Source: Limnovirga soli
GTDB taxonomy: Bacteria; Bacteroidota; Bacteroidia; Chitinophagales; Chitinophagaceae
Assembly (NCBI RefSeq): GCF_013106755.1
Contig: NZ_WHPF01000009.1
Coordinates: forward strand, 124,001-188,000
Reading direction: 5' to 3'
DNA: 64,000 bases
A program made the translations under genes and the position numbers. Under the pieces are notes generated by a model, which ran no database searches, had not been told where the DNA came from, and saw only the letters and a list, made by a program, of their open reading frames with translations. Position 1 is the first letter of the stretch, and every line of letters starts with the position of its first letter. Shown piece after piece: positions 60,703 to 64,000 of the stretch.

Positions 60703-61302
60703 TTATTCTGCTTCGGCTACTACTTCTTTTACTTCCGGTATCATACGCTTCATCATGCCTTCTATGCCGGCTTTTAAAGTAATCATACTAGATGGGCAAC
60801 CGCTGCAACTGCCTTGCAACATCAGGTTTACCACACCTTCGTCATAGCTTTTAAATTGAATAGCGCCACCATCCATTTCTACTGCGGGGCGCACATAATT
60901 ATCTAATAACTCTTTAATTCTTTTTACCACATCATCATCATCAGCCAACACGGTGTTGCTGCTTTCCTGCTTCATTTTAGCTACCTCATCATCATTTACC
61001 ACTGCACCACCATTTTCCAGGTAATCTTTCAAAAACTCCTTAATGGTAGGTATTACATCCTGCCAGTCGCCGGTTTCAATTGTTTTGGTAAGCGTAACAA
61101 AATTGCTGGCTATAAACACACTTTTTATAAAAGGAAAGCTAAACAGTTCTTTAGCCAAAGGTGAAGGCCCGGCAATGGTTTCATCAGGAAAATCAATGCT
61201 TTTGCCCGGATACAATAGTTTGTTGGCTACAAACTTCATTGTTTCGGGGTTGGGCGTCATTTCTGTATAAATGCTAATTACCGGATTGCCTGTTTTAATC
61301 AT
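60703..61302 (-). CDS. NifU-like/Nfu family iron-sulfur cluster carrier
   Basis: 199 residues. An N-terminal Nfu domain (ISIYTEMTPNPETMKFVANKLLYPGKSIDFPDE) precedes a C-terminal NifU-like thioredoxin-fold domain (RIKELLDNYVRPAVEMDGGAIQFKSYDEGVVNLMLQGSCSGCPSSMITLKAGIEGMMKRMIPEVKEVV) with the cluster-binding Cys166-x-x-Cys169. It binds an Fe-S cluster as a homodimer and delivers it to apo-proteins in the cytoplasm. The mature-protein order is that of Nfu proteins in Bacteroidota. Monocistronic, ending at the terminator. Confidence 0.95.
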   Translation of the reverse strand: MIKTGNPVISIYTEMTPNPETMKFVANKLLYPGKSIDFPDETIAGPSPLAKELFSFPFIKSVFIASNFVTLTKTIETGDWQDVIPTIKEFLKDYLENGGAVVNDDEVAKMKQESSNTVLADDDDVVKRIKELLDNYVRPAVEMDGGAIQFKSYDEGVVNLMLQGSCSGCPSSMITLKAGIEGMMKRMIPEVKEVVAEAE

Positions 61303-61503
61303 AACTTGTCTTTTGTAATGTTAATATGCTTTGTCTTTTACCCTTATGGCAGCCAAAGCTGCTTTTCCACTGTTCAGTATATAAGACCTGCAAAAATAAC
61401 ACTTGCCTTTTATTTTTTGTTTACGAATGAAGGAAAGAGCGCAAATAGTTAGTACCTACCCCAACTTTATGGGCATATTATTTGTTTTTTTGCAAAATTT
61501 TGT

Positions 61504-61854
61504 ATGAAGAAAATATACCACCTGGCCAGCTGCTCTACCTGTCAGCGCATTTTAAAGGATGTGGATGCTGTAAACAAGCAGGCCGAATTACAGGATATTA
61601 AAACCGAAGCCATTAGCCCCGCACAATTAGACGAAATGAAAAAACTTGCCGGCAGTTACGAGGCTTTATTTAGCCGTAAAGCGCTTAAATACCGTAGCAT
61701 GGGACTTCACGAGCAGGCGCTTACCGAAAAAGATTACCGCAAACTGATATTGGAAGAGTATACGTTTTTAAAACGTCCGGTGGCTATTGTTAATAAACAA
61801 ATTTTTGTGGGCAATACCAAAGCCGTGGTAGAAGCTTTACAAAAGGCTTTATAA
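61504..61854 (+). CDS. ArsC/Spx-family thioredoxin-fold protein
   Basis: 116 residues. MKKIYHLASCSTCQRIL has Cys10-x-x-Cys13, the redox motif of the ArsC/Spx family. The order LFSRKALKYRSMGL-EKDYRKLILEEYTFLKRPVAIVNKQIFVGNTKAVVEAL fits the C-terminal part of that family (R-P is the glutaredoxin-like cis-Pro segment). Family members are arsenate reductases or Spx-type transcriptional regulators; without a further Cys or RNA polymerase context I cannot decide between them. Cytoplasmic. A terminator follows at 61874. Confidence 0.88.
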   Translation: MKKIYHLASCSTCQRILKDVDAVNKQAELQDIKTEAISPAQLDEMKKLAGSYEALFSRKALKYRSMGLHEQALTEKDYRKLILEEYTFLKRPVAIVNKQIFVGNTKAVVEALQKAL

Positions 61855-61873
61855 AACCTAATAGTAATAAAAT

Positions 61874-61918
61874 AAAAGCCGGAACACGGTTGTAGTTTAC
61901 AACTGGTTCCGGCTTTTT
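61874..61918 (+). terminator. Terminator of the ArsC-like gene
   Basis: AAAAGCCGGAAC / GTTCCGGCTTTT outer arms (12 bp, one base bulge) with an inner GTTGT...ACAAC pair and a T tract. Near-symmetric, so it may also stop the convergent ilvC transcript. Confidence 0.85.
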
Positions 61919-61947
61919 ATGTGGTTTTGCTGCGTATTGTTATAACA

Positions 61948-62003
61948 GTACAAGAGTGCTACGCAAGCGGTGCTGAAGCCTGCACTTTTGCCGGGTTAAT
62001 AAA
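61948..62003 (+). repeat. Dispersed intergenic repeat, copy 30
   Basis: GTACAAGAGTGCTACGCAAG is canonical except for one changed base that breaks the TGCG half of the dyad. GCGGTGCTGAAGCC follows, tail GCCGGGTTAATAAAC. Confidence 0.75.
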
Positions 62004-62022
62004 CAGTACTTTGCAAAAACGT

Positions 62023-63072
62023 TTATTTCTGATTTTCAGGACGTAAACTTCTTACAGTTTGGCCAGCCTGCCACATTTCGCTTTCGCGTAATTCTTTTAA
62101 TTCTTCTTCCAGTTTTACGCGGTAATCTGCCTTACTGTTACTATCAATAGAACGCTGCGATTCTTTACCGGTAGCCACGCTTTCGTATAATTCTTTAAAT
62201 ACGGGTGCAGTAGCATCGCGGAATTTTTTCCACCAATCCAAAGCGCCACGTTGTGCTGTGGTAGAGCAGTTGGCATACATCCAATCCATACCATTTTCTG
62301 CTACCAATGGCATTAGTGATTGGGTTAACTCTTCTACAGTTTCATTAAAAGCTTCAGAAGGGGTATGACCTGCATCGCGCAATACCTGGTATTGGGCGGC
62401 AAAAATACCCTGAATGGCGCCCATTAAGGTGCCACGCTCACCGGTAAGATCGCTATATACTTCTTTTTTAAAGTTGGTTTCAAACAGGTAACCGCTACCT
62501 ACGGCAATACCCAATGAAATACATCTTTCTTTTGCTCTGCCTGTGGCATCCTGGAAAATAGCATAAGAACTATTTAAGCCACGGCCTTGTAAAAACATTC
62601 TGCGTAAAGATGTACCGCTGCCTTTTGGTGCCACTAAAAATACATCTACATCGGCTGGAGGCACAATGCCGGTTTGCTCGTTAAACGTAATACCAAAACC
62701 ATGAGAGAAATATAGCGCTTTACCCGCAGTTAAATGTTTTTTTACGGTAGGCCACAGTTCAATTTGTGCGGCATCGCTAAGCAGGTAGCAAATAATAGTA
62801 CCACGCTCTAATGCTTCTTCAATTTCAAACAGGGTTTCGCCGGGTACAAAACCATCTGCAATAGCTTTATCCCATGTTTTAGAACTTTTACGCTGGCCAA
62901 CTATTACGTTAATACCATTGTCGCGTTGGTTAAGCGCCTGGCCTGGGCCTTGTACGCCATAACCTATTACTGCTACTACTTCATTCTTTAAAACTTCCTG
63001 CGCTTTTGCAAGTGGAAACTCTTCCCGAGTTACTACATTTTCTTCCACTCCGCCGAAATTTAATTTTGCCAT
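62023..63072 (-). CDS. ilvC: Ketol-acid reductoisomerase
   Basis: 349 residues from the ATG at 63072 (MAKLNFGGVEENV); the frame stays open for nine more codons. N-terminal Rossmann fold VVAVIGYGVQGPGQALNQRDNGINVIVG binds NAD(P)H, followed by YFSHGFGITFNEQ and FLVAPKGSGTSLRRMFLQGRGLNSSYAIFQD. The C-terminal knotted domain has EAFNETVEELTQSLMPLVAENGMDWMYANCSTTAQRGALDWWK with the acidic metal ligands. Short class I KARI. It makes 2,3-dihydroxy-isovalerate/-methylvalerate in valine and isoleucine synthesis. No other ilv gene is within the window. Confidence 0.96.
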   Translation of the reverse strand: MAKLNFGGVEENVVTREEFPLAKAQEVLKNEVVAVIGYGVQGPGQALNQRDNGINVIVGQRKSSKTWDKAIADGFVPGETLFEIEEALERGTIICYLLSDAAQIELWPTVKKHLTAGKALYFSHGFGITFNEQTGIVPPADVDVFLVAPKGSGTSLRRMFLQGRGLNSSYAIFQDATGRAKERCISLGIAVGSGYLFETNFKKEVYSDLTGERGTLMGAIQGIFAAQYQVLRDAGHTPSEAFNETVEELTQSLMPLVAENGMDWMYANCSTTAQRGALDWWKKFRDATAPVFKELYESVATGKESQRSIDSNSKADYRVKLEEELKELRESEMWQAGQTVRSLRPENQK

Positions 63073-63140
63073 GTTGCTTTGTTTTGCCCTCCCAACCAAA
63101 AGGTGTACAGAGGATTGTTTAAATGTTTATTTAAAAATTG

Positions 63141-63196
63141 TTATTAGCCCATTTTTCTGTTATTAATTAAGCATCTGTTGCGTCGCACTCTTGTGC
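63141..63196 (-). repeat. Dispersed intergenic repeat, copy 31
   Basis: Inverted: head GCACAAGAGTGCGACGCAA, CAGATGCTTAATT block, tail ATGGGCTAATAACAA. Confidence 0.75.
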
Positions 63197-63213
63197 TGCA
63201 ACAATGCTTTCAG

Positions 63214-63588
63214 CTAAACACTGTTATTTAGTGCTTCATTAAACGATAAGCGGTTGCCAAACGGATCTGTAACACTTACACACATGGCCCCATAAAACAC
63301 CTGCTCGTACGATGGCCTGTAATATTTGTAAGGTCTGGTTTGCAACTCATTAAAAAAAGCCTCTAACCCATTACACCAGAAAAAAACCTTGGCGCCCGGT
63401 GTACAATCACCTACTTGTTCTGTCAGGTGCAGGGTAATATTCCCTTTTGATACCTGCATGTAAACGGGTGTGTTCTCTTCAAATATATGTTCCCAGTCAA
63501 TGGTAAACCCCAGCCAGCCAATATAAAACTCAACCGCTTTTTCATAACTAAAAATGCGTAAGACAGGTATGGTTTTTTCAACTGTCAT
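63214..63588 (-). CDS. VOC family (glyoxalase/bleomycin resistance-like) protein
   Basis: 124 residues forming two beta-alpha-beta-beta-beta units: [58 protein letters not shown], then [16 protein letters not shown] and [17 protein letters not shown]. The DPFGNRLSF end is characteristic of the vicinal-oxygen-chelate superfamily. Function open: resistance, dioxygenase or isomerase activity are all known. Its start overlaps the stop of the DJ-1/PfpI-like gene by 4 bases, so the two are co-translated. Confidence 0.88.
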   Translation of the reverse strand: MTVEKTIPVLRIFSYEKAVEFYIGWLGFTIDWEHIFEENTPVYMQVSKGNITLHLTEQVGDCTPGAKVFFWCNGLEAFFNELQTRPYKYYRPSYEQVFYGAMCVSVTDPFGNRLSFNEALNNSV

Positions 63589-64000
63589 AAGAACAATTTT
63601 TTTATCAGTGCCGCTCTTTCGTTTTGTATTGCAGCCCTGTCTGTAATAGCTTTTTGTACCATTGCTGCATCAGCTGTAGCGGGTGAGCCACTGTTAAATG
63701 GCGGCGCTGGATTGTACTCCATCATTAACTGAATTTCTTTAGCAGTATCTCCGCCAAATAGTTTTGCTGCAATGGTTAAGCCAAAATCTATGCCCGCAGT
63801 TACACCACCGCCGGTAATTCTGTTTCGGTCTATTACCACCCGGTCCTCTATTACTTCTACCTTAAACATGGCCAGCAGGTTAAGTGATAACCAGTGTGTG
63901 GTAGCTTTATAGCCATCCAGTAAACCAGCAGCTGCCAATACCAAAGAACCGGTACATACCGAGGTAATATAACTGGCTTTTATGGCTTGTTGCTGCAAGA
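63585..64000 (-). CDS. DJ-1/PfpI family protein, N-terminus cut by window edge
   Basis: The last 138 or so codons are visible; the Met at 63998 is internal to the family's fold, so the true start lies beyond 64000. Conserved: [37 protein letters not shown] with the nucleophile Cys in SVCTGS and the Thr-Thr-His-Trp that follows in isonitrile hydratase / ThiJ-like members. [24 protein letters not shown] is also typical. The nearest known role is isonitrile hydratase or general glyoxalase/chaperone function. Co-translated with the VOC gene. Confidence 0.85.
   Translation of the reverse strand, partial: LQQQAIKASYITSVCTGSLVLAAAGLLDGYKATTHWLSLNLLAMFKVEVIEDRVVIDRNRITGGGVTAGIDFGLTIAAKLFGGDTAKEIQLMMEYNPAPPFNSGSPATADAAMVQKAITDRAAIQNERAALIKKLFL

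Noticed and set aside
3252-63196. DNA uptake sequence explanation for the dispersed repeats
   Set aside because: Known uptake words are 9-12 bases and also occur in genes; this family is 55-65 bp, intergenic and has a second fixed block. Not excluded, but a poorer fit.
3252-63196. CRISPR array
   Set aside because: Copies are kilobases apart, on both strands, with no regular spacers and no cas genes in the window.

Overview
The window looks like chromosomal DNA of a Bacteroidota bacterium, most likely family Chitinophagaceae or a close relative. The evidence is a type IX secretion / gliding-motility C-terminal domain protein, two large TonB-dependent receptors with N-terminal carboxypeptidase-regulatory-like domains, DUF4136 and PepSY-like secreted proteins, ECF sigma control, and very short gene leaders preceded by TTTG-type -7 boxes. 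No rRNA, tRNA, CRISPR array, transposase or phage gene was recognised. Gene order is a mosaic of short operons on both strands.

Layout. 1-3013: four small accessory genes, all on the minus strand, separated by 127-213 bp imperfect inverted repeats that behave like integron attC sites; each cassette start is the inverse of the R''-like box at its own end, and no integrase is present. 3313-6451: a surface T9SS cargo and an SRPBCC protein. 6765-10967: Mur ligase, methyltransferase, MgtE, SET protein. 11020-15866: tetR-hlyD-MFS-tolC efflux operon with a double dyad operator. 16360-24730: secreted hydrolases (S15 peptidase/esterase, GH13 amylase, esterase), aldo/keto reductase, TPR protein, Rieske oxygenase. 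25055-32259: TonB receptor, flippase, IspD, FemAB-like protein. 32262-46176: two M1-type metallopeptidases, exopolysaccharide sugar transferase with a Gfo/Idh oxidoreductase, PhyH dioxygenase, RarA, an ECF sigma factor and its partner. 46487-51186: YitT, HD protein, then a histidine kinase / response regulator / response-regulator-adenylate-cyclase cluster. 51677-61854: second TonB receptor, SNF2 helicase, sterol desaturase family protein, NadR-like kinase with PnuC, Nfu, ArsC-like protein. 62023-64000: IlvC, VOC protein, and a DJ-1/PfpI protein cut by the window edge.

The most striking feature is a dispersed intergenic repeat. I count 31 copies from 3252 to 63196 (about one per 2 kb, 16 plus and 15 minus), none inside a confidently called gene and none in the cassette array. 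Each is about 55-65 bp: a head (typically GTACAAGWGTGCGACGCAA, with a perfect dyad TGCGNCGCA), about 23-24 unconserved bases, then a GCCKGGC tail running into an A-rich tract. Some copies carry an alternative head (GAACCGAGCGTGGCAAG), one is a hybrid of the two heads, and five intergenic regions hold two copies pointing tail-outward, making long inverted repeats. I do not recognise this family. It could be a REP/MITE-like element, a structured RNA or a protein-binding array.

Limits: all homology calls are from reading protein sequence without database searches. Start codons were chosen by signal peptide position, conserved domain start or attC boundary.
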